DNA from: RAM1 sp040376925
GTDB taxonomy: Bacteria > Pseudomonadota > Gammaproteobacteria > Burkholderiales > Burkholderiaceae_C
Assembly (NCBI GenBank): GCA_040376925.1
Contig: JBEIPU010000002.1
Span: 14,343-78,342 of the forward strand
Length of the DNA: 64,000 nucleotides
Reading direction: 5' to 3'
A program made the position numbers and the translations under genes. The notes beneath the pieces were generated by a model that worked only from the letters and a program-made list of their open reading frames with translations, was not told the origin of the DNA and did not search any database. Shown in pieces: positions 43,081-51,792 of the stretch (position 1 is its first letter; every line of letters starts with the position of its first letter).

Positions 43081-44297
43081 GGTCGGGCCCCCGCCACAAT
43101 GCCGCGCTCGCGCAACGCGGCGATCTGCGCATCGCTCAGGCCCACTTCGCGCAGCACGGCCTCGGTGTCCTGGCCCAATGCCGGCGCGTTGCGCCGGTGC
43201 GCGCCGGGCGTCAATGACAGCTTGGGCACGATGCCCGGCACGGCCAGATCGCTGCCGTCGTCCATGCGCACCGTCTGCAGCATGCCGCGCGCCTGGTAAT
43301 GCGGGTCGGCGGCGATATCGGCTACGGTGTAGATGCGACCGGCCGGCACCGCCGCCTGGTCCAGCGCGGCCAGTACCTCGTCCACTGTACGCTGCGCGGC
43401 CCAGTCACCGATGGCGGCGTCGATCTGCGCCACCCGCGCCACGCGGCCCGCGTTGTCGGCGAGCGCAGGGTCCTGTCCCAGGTCATCGCGGCCGATCACG
43501 GCCATCAGCCGCCGGAAGATGCTGTCGCCGTTGCCCGCGATCAGCGCGTAGCCGCCGTCGCGGCAGCGGTAGGCGTTGCTGGGCGCGATGCCCGGCAATG
43601 CGCTGCCTGCAGGCTCGCGCACGGCGCCAAACGCGCTGTACTCGGGCAGCAGGCTTTCCATGCAGTTGAACACTGCCTCGTACAGCGCCACGTCAATCAC
43701 CTGGCCCACGCCGGCGCGGTGACGGTGGTGCAGCGCCATCAGGATGCCGATCACGCCGTGCAGTGACGCCAGCGTGTCGCCAATGCTCACGCCCACGCGC
43801 ACCGGCACCCGGCCCGGCTCGGCCGTCAGGTGGCGCAGCCCGCTCATGGCCTCGGCCACCACGCCGAAGCCGGGGCGGTCGCGATACGGGCCGGTCTGGC
43901 CGTAGCCGCTGATGCGCAGCATGATCAGGCGCGGGTTCAGCGCCTGCAGCGCGTCCGGCCCCAGGCCCCAGCCTTCCATGGCGCCGGGGCGGAAGTTCTC
44001 GATCAGCACGTCGGCCTCGGCGGCCAGCTTGCGCACGATGTCCTGCGCCGCAGGCTCGCGCAGATCCAGCGCGACCGAGCGCTTGTTGCGTGACTGCACC
44101 TGCCACCACACCGAGGTACCGTCCTTGAGCAGGCGCCATTTGCGCAGCGGGTCGCCCGCGCCCGGAGGCTCGATCTTGACCACCTCGGCGCCAAAATCGG
44201 CAAGCGTCTTGGCGGCAAACGGGCCGGCGATCAGCTGGCCCAGCTCCAGCACTTTCAGGCCGGCCAGCGGGCCGGCGGCAGGGGTCGATGTGTCCAT
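43077..44297 (-). CDS. CaiB/BaiF family (class III) CoA transferase
   Basis: The 406-residue enzyme begins GLKVLELGQLIAGPFAAKTLADFGAEVVKIE, the family hallmark. NKRSVALDLREP and the catalytic Asp in VLIENFRPGAMEGWG/DALQALNP region follow, then GYGQTGPYRDRPGFG. It moves CoA between carboxylic acids. Coupled translation with HMG-CoA lyase suggests a succinyl-CoA:hydroxymethylglutarate-type transfer, in line with the SUGCT branch of the family. Actual acid substrate not provable here. Confidence 0.9.
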   Translation of the reverse strand: MDTSTPAAGPLAGLKVLELGQLIAGPFAAKTLADFGAEVVKIEPPGAGDPLRKWRLLKDGTSVWWQVQSRNKRSVALDLREPAAQDIVRKLAAEADVLIENFRPGAMEGWGLGPDALQALNPRLIMLRISGYGQTGPYRDRPGFGVVAEAMSGLRHLTAEPGRVPVRVGVSIGDTLASLHGVIGILMALHHRHRAGVGQVIDVALYEAVFNCMESLLPEYSAFGAVREPAGSALPGIAPSNAYRCRDGGYALIAGNGDSIFRRLMAVIGRDDLGQDPALADNAGRVARVAQIDAAIGDWAAQRTVDEVLAALDQAAVPAGRIYTVADIAADPHYQARGMLQTVRMDDGSDLAVPGIVPKLSLTPGAHRRNAPALGQDTEAVLREVGLSDAQIAALRERGIVAGARP

Positions 44298-44333
44298 GGG
44301 CGGCAGTGTGCAACGCGCGCGCAGGCGCGTCCA

Positions 44334-45272
44334 TTACCGCTTGGGCGATTGACGCTTTGTTTTTTGCGAAGGCTCGGCCAGAAAGCCGCACAGCGCCTGC
44401 ACCGCAGGGTCCGGCTGCGCCGCCACGGTGGCCATCAGCAGCCTTCGCCGGGCCCAGCCGTCGGCCAGGGGCCGGGTGGACAGCTTCATGCCGCGCAGCA
44501 TGGGCAGGCAGGCCGCGCGTGGCAGGATGGCCAGGCCCAGGCCCGACGCTACCATGTGGCACACCGCGTCAAAGCTGCGCACCTGCATGCGCAGGCGCAG
44601 CGGCCGGTTGGCCGCCAGCGCCGCCTCCTGCTGCTTTTGCAGCATGGCCGCGCCCGCGGTCAGGCTGATCCATTCCTCGTCCAGCGTGTCCACAAAGGCC
44701 ATTGGCGCCTTGCCACACAGGCGGTGGCCTTGCGGCAGCACCAGCACCAGCTCGTCGCGGCGAAAGTCCTGCACGTCCAGGCCCGTGGTGTCCGGGCCTT
44801 CGACAAAAATGCCCACGTCGGCGCGGCCCTCACGCAGCGCGGATGCCACCGCGGCCGATACCTGCTCTTCCACATCCACGCGCACCTGCGGGCGCAGCAC
44901 CGCGTATTGCGCCAGCAACGGCGGCAAAAACTGGTTGATGGCGGCGGTGCTGGCGCACAGGCGGATGTGGCGCGACAGGCCCTGGCGCAAATCCGCCAGC
45001 TCGCCGCCCAGCAGTTCCATGGTCTGCAGCAGCGCCAGGCCGTGCTTCATGAACACCTGACCGGCCGCCGTGGGCGTGAGGCCGCGCGCGTGGCGCTCAA
45101 ACAGCGGCTCACCCAGCGCGTCTTCCAGTTCGCGAATGCGCCGGCTGGCGGCCGCCAGTGCCAGGTGTGCGCCGCGCGCAGCGGCCGTGAGGCTGCCGGT
45201 TTGCGCACAGGCCACCGCCAGGCGGATGGACACCAGGTCAAAGCGCGCCAGGTTGTAGCTGTGGGCGGCCAT
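44334..45272 (-). CDS. LysR-family transcription regulator
   Basis: The 312-residue regulator has an N-terminal winged HTH (about 12-70, IRLAVACAQTGSLTAAARGAHLALAAASRRI) and a periplasmic-binding-like effector domain. It lies on the same strand 36 bp upstream of the CoA transferase rather than divergent, so it is probably the first gene of that operon. It is expected to respond to a substrate of the CoA transferase/lyase pair. Confidence 0.9.
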   Translation of the reverse strand: MAAHSYNLARFDLVSIRLAVACAQTGSLTAAARGAHLALAAASRRIRELEDALGEPLFERHARGLTPTAAGQVFMKHGLALLQTMELLGGELADLRQGLSRHIRLCASTAAINQFLPPLLAQYAVLRPQVRVDVEEQVSAAVASALREGRADVGIFVEGPDTTGLDVQDFRRDELVLVLPQGHRLCGKAPMAFVDTLDEEWISLTAGAAMLQKQQEAALAANRPLRLRMQVRSFDAVCHMVASGLGLAILPRAACLPMLRGMKLSTRPLADGWARRRLLMATVAAQPDPAVQALCGFLAEPSQKTKRQSPKR

Positions 45273-45317
45273 GGCGCGTGAGTCTGCAGGGTGCAGGGGG
45301 TTGGGGGCCGGCCGCGG

Positions 45318-45647
45318 TCAGGCCTTTTTCTTCGGCGCGGCCTTTTTGGCGGCGGGCTTTTTGGCCAGCAAGGTGTCCAGGTTCTTCACGATCTCCCCCT
45401 CGATTTTTTCCTTGAACGCGCCCAGCAAAAAGCCCAGCCGGGCGTCCAGCAGAAACAGATCCTGGGTGACCTTGAGCTCGCCGTTGACGCCCGAGCGCGT
45501 GAAGGTGACCAGGTCTTCGGTCTTGCCTTCTTCATAGGTGCATTCCATGTCGAACTTTTCCTCGGCCATCTCGGCCCACTTGAAGGCGATCTTGCGCGCC
45601 TCGGCCAGGCCCAGTGCATGTTCACGCTTGATTTGGATGTCGGGCAC
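45318..45647 (-). CDS. Polyhydroxyalkanoic acid system family protein
   Basis: The 109-residue protein (MPDIQIKREHALGLAEARKIAFKW) fits the small family found with PHA and granule genes. It has a beta-rich core (FTRSGVNGELKVTQDLFLL) and a Lys/Ala tail (KKPAAKKAAPKKK) like those of granule or DNA-associated proteins. The exact role of this family is not settled. Together with the phasin at 36275 it supports storage-granule metabolism in this region. Confidence 0.8.
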   Translation of the reverse strand: MPDIQIKREHALGLAEARKIAFKWAEMAEEKFDMECTYEEGKTEDLVTFTRSGVNGELKVTQDLFLLDARLGFLLGAFKEKIEGEIVKNLDTLLAKKPAAKKAAPKKKA

Positions 45648-45659
45648 CGTGTGTCTCCT

Positions 45660-46745
45660 TCAGGGGGTGGATGTTGTTGCGCCTAGCGCCCGGCGGCGCT
45701 CGTCGCGCGGCAGTGCGGCCAGCTGCTTTACCGCATCATAAAACCGCTTCCAGTCGCGCTGTTCGCGCGCAAACAGCGCCTCAAAGCCGGGCACCAGTTC
45801 GTCGTAGGCGGCCTGCGCGCCAAACGCCGCATTGTTGGCCTGGGCCACCCAGGGGTCGTAGCCGGCAAAGCCGCCCCAGCTGGCCTTCAGCTGGGCGTAC
45901 TGGTCACGGAAGTCCTGCATCACCGCATTCTTTTGCGCGGTGCGCTCGGCCACCGGTGTGCCCGGCGCGGCATACACGGCCGCCAGCCGCTGGCGCGTGG
46001 CCAGCGCCAGCGCACGGAACTGGCTGCGCCGCGCATCGAAGGCAGCGTATTCGGTGCGCGCCGCATCGCCGGCATGGGCGGCCAGCCAGCGCGCGCCGCC
46101 CAGGCGCTCCACTGCGGTAGCGAAGGATTCGTTGAACATGGTGTCGTCCTTCGCATAGACGACCTGGTGCGCCAGCTCGTGAAAGATGAGGCGCGCCAGC
46201 TCCCCCTCGGGGTAGTGCATGAAGGTGTTGAGCAGCGGGTCGCCGCCAGCCCAGTTCATCCAGCCCAGCGTGGAATAGGCGGGCACGCCATAGACGCTGG
46301 CTTCCAGCCCCTGGGCCTGCAGCTGCGCGGCCTCGGCGCGCGCATCGGCTTCATTGAAATAGCCGCGATAGCCCACGCAGCCCGTGACCGGGAAGCACCA
46401 GGTGTGCAGTGTGAGGGAGAACGGCTGCGCGGCCACCACGTTCCATACGGCGGCACGCCGTTTCAGGTCGGCATAGCGGCGGTAGCTCGGGTTGTCGGGC
46501 AGGTGCAGTTCGGTGGCGGCAAAGTCGCGGATGCGCTGGCTCAGGGCCAGGCGGGCCTTGAGCGCGTCGGGTGTGGCGGTATCGGCCAGCCATTCATTCA
46601 CCGGCCGCGACGCGTTCATCAGCGCCAGGTGGCCGCTGGCGGATTGCCAGTAGTAGCCCAGGTTGGCGCAGCCGCTCAGGCACAGCGCGGCCAGGCCTGC
46701 AAAGACAGCAACACCGGCGAGCGCCATGAGCAGTTTGCGCTTCAC
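45660..46745 (-). CDS. Predicted zinc aminopeptidase lipoprotein (COG4324-like)
   Basis: The 361-residue protein has a lipoprotein signal (MKRKLLMALAGVAVFAGL, lipobox LSGC). A zinc-binding HELAHQ motif lies at about 200, with a downstream Glu in NESFATAVERLGG. ANLGYYWQSASGHLALM just after the lipid Cys is the conserved family start. It is anchored in the envelope and is annotated in relatives as a predicted aminopeptidase; activity is not proven here. It overlaps the molybdopterin oxidoreductase gene by ATGA. Confidence 0.85.
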   Translation of the reverse strand: MKRKLLMALAGVAVFAGLAALCLSGCANLGYYWQSASGHLALMNASRPVNEWLADTATPDALKARLALSQRIRDFAATELHLPDNPSYRRYADLKRRAAVWNVVAAQPFSLTLHTWCFPVTGCVGYRGYFNEADARAEAAQLQAQGLEASVYGVPAYSTLGWMNWAGGDPLLNTFMHYPEGELARLIFHELAHQVVYAKDDTMFNESFATAVERLGGARWLAAHAGDAARTEYAAFDARRSQFRALALATRQRLAAVYAAPGTPVAERTAQKNAVMQDFRDQYAQLKASWGGFAGYDPWVAQANNAAFGAQAAYDELVPGFEALFAREQRDWKRFYDAVKQLAALPRDERRRALGATTSTP

Positions 46746-48826
46746 GCTGCAGGGACGGCCTGCACCTCAACCAGGCAGTCGTAGAACACGGGGCCGCGGC
46801 CCAGGTCGGTGAGCTTCTGGCTGGTGAGCTGGTTGACATTGGTACCGTTCAGGCCAAATTTGCGCCACCAGATGCCCAGGCCATGCACGACGCCGGGGCG
46901 TGCGCGATGGGACACTTCGGCCTTGCAGCGGTATTCACCCCGGTCGTTGAAAACCCGCACCACGGTGCCGCTGAGGATGCCGCGCGCGGCGGCGTCCGCG
47001 GCATGGATCTCCAGCACGGGCTCGCCTTCGATGCTGCGCAGGCTGGTCACGTTGACGAAGCTGGAGTTGAGGAAGTTGCGCGCCGGCGGCGAAATCATGG
47101 CCAGCGGGTAACGCTCGCTGCTGCCGGCCAGCTCGTAATTGGGCAGGTAATCGGGAAGACCGTCCAGGCCCTGGCGGGCCAGCCGCTCGCTGAAAAACTC
47201 GCATTTGCCAGACGGCGTGGCAAAGCCGCCTTCGGCAAACGGCGCATCGGGCAGCTTGAGCGTGGTGTAGCCGTGCGCCAGCAGCGCGTTGAAGTCCAGC
47301 GCGTTGCCATAGGCCTGGCGGCAGAGGACCTCGTCGCTGTCGTACAGGCAAGCGTCCTCAAGCCCCATGCACCGCGCCAGGTCGCGGAAGATCTGCGTGT
47401 TGGGCCGCGCCTGGCCTACCGGCGCAATCGCGGGGCGGTTCAGCAGCGCATCGGTATGACCATAGGCCAGGTGCACGTCCCAGTGCTCCAGCTGGGTAGT
47501 GGCCGGCAGGATGTAGTCGGCGTAGTCGGCCGTGTCGGTGCGGAAATGCTCCAGCACCACGGTGAACAGGTCGTCACGCGCAAAGCCCTGCACCACCTTG
47601 CCCGATTCGGGGGCCACGGCTACCGGGTTGCTGTTGTAGACCACCAGCGCCTCGATCTTCGGGCCGAAGCCGGGCGAGGCGTCGCGCAGCAGGTCGTCGC
47701 CGATGGTGCTCATGTTGATGGTGCGTGGCGCGCGCCCGGCCAGCAGGTCCGGGCGCTGCAGCGTGGCGCGATCCACCGGGAACATGCCCGAGCTGGACAG
47801 CAGCATGCCGCCCGCGCGGTGGCGCCAGGCGCCAGTGAGTGCCGGCAGGCTGGCCACCAGCCGCGCGGCGTTGCCGCCACCGCGCACGCGCTGCATGCCG
47901 TAATTCAGCCGGATCGCCGCGGGTTGGGTGGTGCCGTAATCGCGCGCCAGGGTCTTGATCTGCTCCACCGGCACGCCGCAGACTTCGGCCGCGCGTTCCG
48001 GCGGCCATTGCAGTGCCCGTTCCCGCAAGGCCTGCCAGCCCACGGTGTGGTTTGCCAGGTAGTCGTGGTCCAGCCAGTCGTTGACGATCAGCTCGTGCAT
48101 CAGCGCAAAGGCCAGCGCGGCGTCGGTGCCCGGGCGCAGCGCAATATGCTCATGGCATTTGTCGGCCGTCTCGGTGCGGCGCGGGTCGATGCACACCAGC
48201 CGCGCGCCGTTGCGCTTGGCCTCCTGGGCCAGCCGCCAGAAATGCAGGTTGCTGGCAATCGAGTTGCTGCCCCAGATCAGGATCAGCCTGGATTCGGCAA
48301 AAAACTCCACCTTCATGCCGATCTTGCCGCCCAGCGTCTGGGTCAGGCCTTCGCCGCCCGCCGTTGCGCAGATGGTGCGGTCCAGCAGCGATGCGCCCAG
48401 CCGGTGAAAGAACCGCGCCGCGATGCTTTCGCCCTGTACCAGGCCCATGGTGCCGGCGTAGCTGTAAGGCACGATGGCCTCGGGGTTGCGCTTCGCAATG
48501 GCGGCCAGGCGGGCCGCGATATCGGCCAGCGCCTCGTCCCAGCTGACCGGCGCGTACTGGCCGGAACCTTTGGGGCCGGTTCGGCGCAGCGGCTGCAGCA
48601 CGCGTTCAGGGTGGTAGGTGCGCTCGGCGTAGCGCGACACCTTGGTGCACAGCACGCCGCCGGTGTGGGCGTGCGCGGGATTCCCCTGTACCTTCACCGC
48701 CACCCCATCCTCCACAGTGGTGACCAGGGAGCAGGTGTCGGGGCAGTCATGCGGGCAGGCGCCCAGCACCTGCTGCGAAGCTTTCACGAAACTGACGCTA
48801 GGGGAGATGCCGATGGTATTACTCAC
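46742..48826 (-). CDS. Molybdopterin-dependent oxidoreductase with 4Fe-4S motif
   Basis: The 694-residue DMSO-reductase-family enzyme starts with a 4Fe-4S site (CPHDCPDTC with a later Cys in GGVLCTKVSRYAERTYHPER). The molybdopterin domains (ILIWGSNSIASNLHFW, CIDPRRTETADKCHEH) and the C-terminal dinucleotide-binding domain (GIWWRKFGLNGTNVNQLT) follow. No twin-arginine signal is seen, so it is likely cytoplasmic. Substrate unknown. It is divergent to the binding-protein gene across about 60 bp. Confidence 0.88.
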   Translation of the reverse strand: MSNTIGISPSVSFVKASQQVLGACPHDCPDTCSLVTTVEDGVAVKVQGNPAHAHTGGVLCTKVSRYAERTYHPERVLQPLRRTGPKGSGQYAPVSWDEALADIAARLAAIAKRNPEAIVPYSYAGTMGLVQGESIAARFFHRLGASLLDRTICATAGGEGLTQTLGGKIGMKVEFFAESRLILIWGSNSIASNLHFWRLAQEAKRNGARLVCIDPRRTETADKCHEHIALRPGTDAALAFALMHELIVNDWLDHDYLANHTVGWQALRERALQWPPERAAEVCGVPVEQIKTLARDYGTTQPAAIRLNYGMQRVRGGGNAARLVASLPALTGAWRHRAGGMLLSSSGMFPVDRATLQRPDLLAGRAPRTINMSTIGDDLLRDASPGFGPKIEALVVYNSNPVAVAPESGKVVQGFARDDLFTVVLEHFRTDTADYADYILPATTQLEHWDVHLAYGHTDALLNRPAIAPVGQARPNTQIFRDLARCMGLEDACLYDSDEVLCRQAYGNALDFNALLAHGYTTLKLPDAPFAEGGFATPSGKCEFFSERLARQGLDGLPDYLPNYELAGSSERYPLAMISPPARNFLNSSFVNVTSLRSIEGEPVLEIHAADAAARGILSGTVVRVFNDRGEYRCKAEVSHRARPGVVHGLGIWWRKFGLNGTNVNQLTSQKLTDLGRGPVFYDCLVEVQAVPAA

Positions 48827-48885
48827 GTGGTAACCCTATAGTTCGCCGCCACAGACCACTACAACAACGTTGCAGGAGACATGAC

Positions 48886-50022
48886 ATGAAGTTTTCCGGA
48901 ACCCTTGCCCGGACCGTGATGGTAGCTGCCCTGGCGCTTTGCGGCAGCGCTGTGCATGCGCAGGACGGCGTGACCAAGACCAGCATCACCATCGGCCAGT
49001 CGGTCGCCCTGACCGGCCCCGGCTCCACGCTGGCCGTGCCTTTCCACCAGGGCGCCAAGATGTACTTTGAGCGCGTCAATGCGGCCGGCGGCATCAATGG
49101 CCGCAAGATCGAGCTCGTCACGCTGGACGACCGGGGCAACCCCACCCAGACTGCCGCCCACGCCAAACAGCTGGTGGATCAGGGCGTGCTGGCGCTGTTT
49201 GGCTTCTATGGTTCCGCGCAGGTCACCGCAGCCTACCCCGCCATCAAGGATACCGACGTGCTGCTGTTCGCGCCCATGGCGGCGGCCGACGAGCTGCGCG
49301 GCGCGCTGTATCCCAACATCTATTCGCTGCGCCCGGGCTATGCCGAAGAGGCCTCGGCCATTGCCAAGCATGCCGAGACGCTGGGCGCGCGCAAGTTCGC
49401 CGTGCTGCACGGCACCGACGGCGAATCGCTGGCCGCGCTGGACTCGGCCGAGCGCACCATGACCAGCGCCGGCGCCAACCTGCTCGCCAAGGCGCCGCTG
49501 GCCGGCGGCAGCGTGGCCAACAGCGTGGACAAGGTGATGGCGGCCCGTCCCGAATCCATGCTGGTGATCAGTGACGCGGCAGGCGCCGGCACGGCCATCC
49601 GCGACCTGCGCGCCAAAGGCTTTCGCGGGCCCATTTACGGCTTTTCCAACACCGGCGAAGGCCTGCTTGCCGAGCAGCTGGGCCCGGCTGGCGCGGGTGT
49701 GGTGGTGGTGCGCGTGGTGCCCAAGAGCGACAACGCCAAGATGGCGGTGGCGCGAGAGCTGCAGGCTGACCTGGCGCAGGCCAAGATGGGTAAGCCCAAC
49801 GTGTACCTGCTGGAGGGCTACATCGCCGCACGCGTGTTCACCGAGGCGCTGCGCCGCATCCCGGCCAAGGACGCGCCGAACCGCGCCCGGCTGAAAAAAT
49901 CCATTGATGCCCTGGACGACCTGTCGGTCGGCGGCTTTCGCGTGCACTTCACCGACGAACGCGTGGGCTCCAAGCTGGTGGAGCTGAGCCTGATCGATTC
50001 CCAGGGTCGCGTGCGCGAGTAG
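48886..50022 (+). CDS. Periplasmic binding protein, branched-chain amino acid type (first copy)
   Basis: The 378-residue protein has a Sec signal (MKFSGTLARTVMVAALALC, cleaved near AVHAQ). The type I periplasmic-binding fold follows with ITIGQSVALTGPGSTLAVPF and RVNAAGGINGRKIELVTLDD. GCAGGAGAC gives a good ribosome site. It would bind an amino acid, amide or aromatic acid for an ABC importer, but no permease or ATPase gene is near. It is a tandem paralogue of the next gene. Confidence 0.88.
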   Translation: MKFSGTLARTVMVAALALCGSAVHAQDGVTKTSITIGQSVALTGPGSTLAVPFHQGAKMYFERVNAAGGINGRKIELVTLDDRGNPTQTAAHAKQLVDQGVLALFGFYGSAQVTAAYPAIKDTDVLLFAPMAAADELRGALYPNIYSLRPGYAEEASAIAKHAETLGARKFAVLHGTDGESLAALDSAERTMTSAGANLLAKAPLAGGSVANSVDKVMAARPESMLVISDAAGAGTAIRDLRAKGFRGPIYGFSNTGEGLLAEQLGPAGAGVVVVRVVPKSDNAKMAVARELQADLAQAKMGKPNVYLLEGYIAARVFTEALRRIPAKDAPNRARLKKSIDALDDLSVGGFRVHFTDERVGSKLVELSLIDSQGRVRE

Positions 50023-50130
50023 GCAGTTTGGGTTCAATCGCCGCTCTGGCGACAATCTGGCGGCGCAAAACTGCGGATTAGTTCCGCAACCGGACAGGAG
50101 ACTGAAAGGCCGGCTGGCGAAAATGTAAGC

Positions 50131-51276
50131 ATGCTTATTACACGCCGCCACTTCTCCACCGCCCTGTCGGCTGCCCTGGGCAGCGCCGCCCTGACCGCAG
50201 CGTCGGCACTGCGCGCCCAATCGGATACCCGCATCGTGCTGGGCCAGTCGGCCCCGTTCACCGGCCCCGCTGCCCAGCTGGGCATCCAGTTCAACCTGGG
50301 GGCCAAGCTGTATTTCAGCCAGCTCAATGCGCAAGGCGGCGTGAACCGCCGCACGGTGGAGCTGGTCAACCTGGACGACGGCTACGAGCCCGAGCGTTGC
50401 GCGGAAAACACCCGCAAGCTGATTGCCGACGACGTGTTTGCGCTGTTCGGCTACATCGGCACACCGACGAGCGTGGCGGCCTTGCCGCTGGCCACCAGGG
50501 ACAAGGTGCCTTTCTTTGCGCCGTTCACAGGCGCCATGGCGCTGCGCCAGCCCTTTAACCGCTATGCGTTCCATGTGCGCGCCTCGTACAACGACGAGAC
50601 CGGCCTGATAGTGAAGCAGCTCACCAGCCTGGGGCTGAAGAAGATCGCGGTGTTCTACCAGAACGACGCCTACGGCAAGGCCGGCCTGGACGGCGTGACG
50701 CTGGCGCTGGGCGCGCTGAACATGAAGCCGGTGGCGCAGGCCACGGTGGAGCGCAACTCGGTCGATGTGGCGGTCGCCGTCAAGTCGCTGGTGGCGGCGG
50801 GGCCGGACGCCATCGTGCAGATCAGCGCGTACAAATCCTGCGCGGCCTTCATCCGCGCGGCGCAAAAGGCCGGCTACGGCGGCACGTTCTACAACGTGTC
50901 GTTCGTGGGCACGCAGGCACTGGCCGACGAGCTGGGCAAGGACGGCGCGGGCGTGGTGGTGTCGCAGGTGATGCCCTCGCCATACAACGCCGCGCGACCG
51001 ATCGCGCGCGAATTTGTCGATGCGGTGAAAAAGGCAGGCGGCGACTACCAGGCCAACTTCTCCAGCATGGAGGGCTATATCGCCGCGAAGGTATTTGCCG
51101 AAGGGCTCAAGCGCGCCGGCCCGAAGCTGACGCGTGACACGCTGATCGGCGGCCTGGAGGGCATGGGCAGCCAGTCGCTGGGCGGCTTCTCGGTGTCGTT
51201 TTCGCCGGCCGACCATGTGGCGTCCAGCTTTGTCGAGCTGTCCATGCTGACGGGCGACGGCCGCGTGCGGACCTGA
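50131..51276 (+). CDS. Periplasmic binding protein, branched-chain amino acid type (second copy)
   Basis: The 381-residue paralogue of the preceding gene has a signal that begins TRRHFSTALSAALGSAAL, a twin-arginine-like pattern unlike the Sec signal of its partner. The binding fold carries IVLGQSAPFTGPAAQLGIQ and QLNAQGGVNRRTVELVNLDDG. No transport partners are encoded nearby. It may deliver its ligand to a shared importer elsewhere or serve a sensor. A hairpin follows its stop codon. Confidence 0.88.
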   Translation: MLITRRHFSTALSAALGSAALTAASALRAQSDTRIVLGQSAPFTGPAAQLGIQFNLGAKLYFSQLNAQGGVNRRTVELVNLDDGYEPERCAENTRKLIADDVFALFGYIGTPTSVAALPLATRDKVPFFAPFTGAMALRQPFNRYAFHVRASYNDETGLIVKQLTSLGLKKIAVFYQNDAYGKAGLDGVTLALGALNMKPVAQATVERNSVDVAVAVKSLVAAGPDAIVQISAYKSCAAFIRAAQKAGYGGTFYNVSFVGTQALADELGKDGAGVVVSQVMPSPYNAARPIAREFVDAVKKAGGDYQANFSSMEGYIAAKVFAEGLKRAGPKLTRDTLIGGLEGMGSQSLGGFSVSFSPADHVASSFVELSMLTGDGRVRT

Positions 51277-51280
51277 CCCC

Positions 51281-51310
51281 ACAGCGCCGCACCGTCCTGA
51301 GCGGCGCTGT
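51281..51310 (+). terminator. Terminator-like hairpin after the binding-protein pair
   Basis: ACAGCGCCGC (51281-51290) pairs perfectly with GCGGCGCTGT (51301-51310) across a 10-base loop, five bases after the stop codon. The T-run CCCTTTTT lies about 35 bp further on, so termination may be weak or Rho-assisted. Confidence 0.5.
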
Positions 51311-51356
51311 CAGCCGCGGCCTACACGGCGGTCGTCCTGAATCCCTTTTTGCGCTG

Positions 51357-51395
51357 CAGCCCGTCTGTGGTGCGCTTTTGCGATCGCACGGGCTG
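51357..51395 (+). promoter_or_regulatory. Inverted repeat in the leader of the small secreted protein
   Basis: CAGCCCGT (51357-51364) and ACGGGCTG (51388-51395) can pair over 8 bp around a 23-base loop. It ends 32 bp before ATG 51428, where it could act as a leader hairpin. Function unknown. Confidence 0.3.
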
Positions 51396-51427
51396 ATACT
51401 GGGGCCTTCCCTTTCAGGAGACCCCAA

Positions 51428-51784
51428 ATGAACTTCCGTCCCGCACTGCACCGCCTGCCCGCCGCACTGGCCATCGCCCTGGCCGGCCTGGCGCTGAACG
51501 CCACCGCGCAAAACGCCAACCCCACCGGACCCGGCCCCGCCTCCACCAACAAGGCCGGCGAAGCCTACCCGAACGACCCGAACGCCGCCAACCCGAACAA
51601 GCCCAAGGCCGAGATCGTGAAGAAGGCCGAAAAGTCGCAGGCGGCCCAGGCCACCAAGCGCACCACCCAAAAAGCGACCGACGCCGTGAAAAGCGGCGCG
51701 TCCAAAACAGCCGCCGTGGTCCGTGACGCGGGCAACAAGCTCAACGAGAAAATCCCGCCAGGCCCGAACGACGCGAAGAAGTAA
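51428..51784 (+). CDS. Small secreted Lys/Ala/Pro/Asn-rich protein of unknown function
   Basis: The 118-residue protein has a clear signal peptide (LPAALAIALAGLALNATAQ). The mature part of about 90 residues is low in complexity, first Pro/Asn rich (NPTGPGPASTNKAGEAYPND), then a Lys/Ala amphipathic helix (KKAEKSQAAQATKRTTQKATD), ending IPPGPNDAKK. CAGGAG precedes the ATG. I do not recognise a family. A basic, helical, probably disordered periplasmic protein is all the sequence supports. It converges with the M20 deacetylase gene at 8 bp. Confidence 0.7.
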   Translation: MNFRPALHRLPAALAIALAGLALNATAQNANPTGPGPASTNKAGEAYPNDPNAANPNKPKAEIVKKAEKSQAAQATKRTTQKATDAVKSGASKTAAVVRDAGNKLNEKIPPGPNDAKK

Positions 51785-51792
51785 GCCGGCGC

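Noticed and set aside
48859..51282. 807-codon minus-strand open frame over the two binding proteins
   Set aside because: It mirrors both real plus-strand genes and their gap, and its composition (His, Gly, Arg, Gln) is typical of antisense frames in GC-rich DNA.
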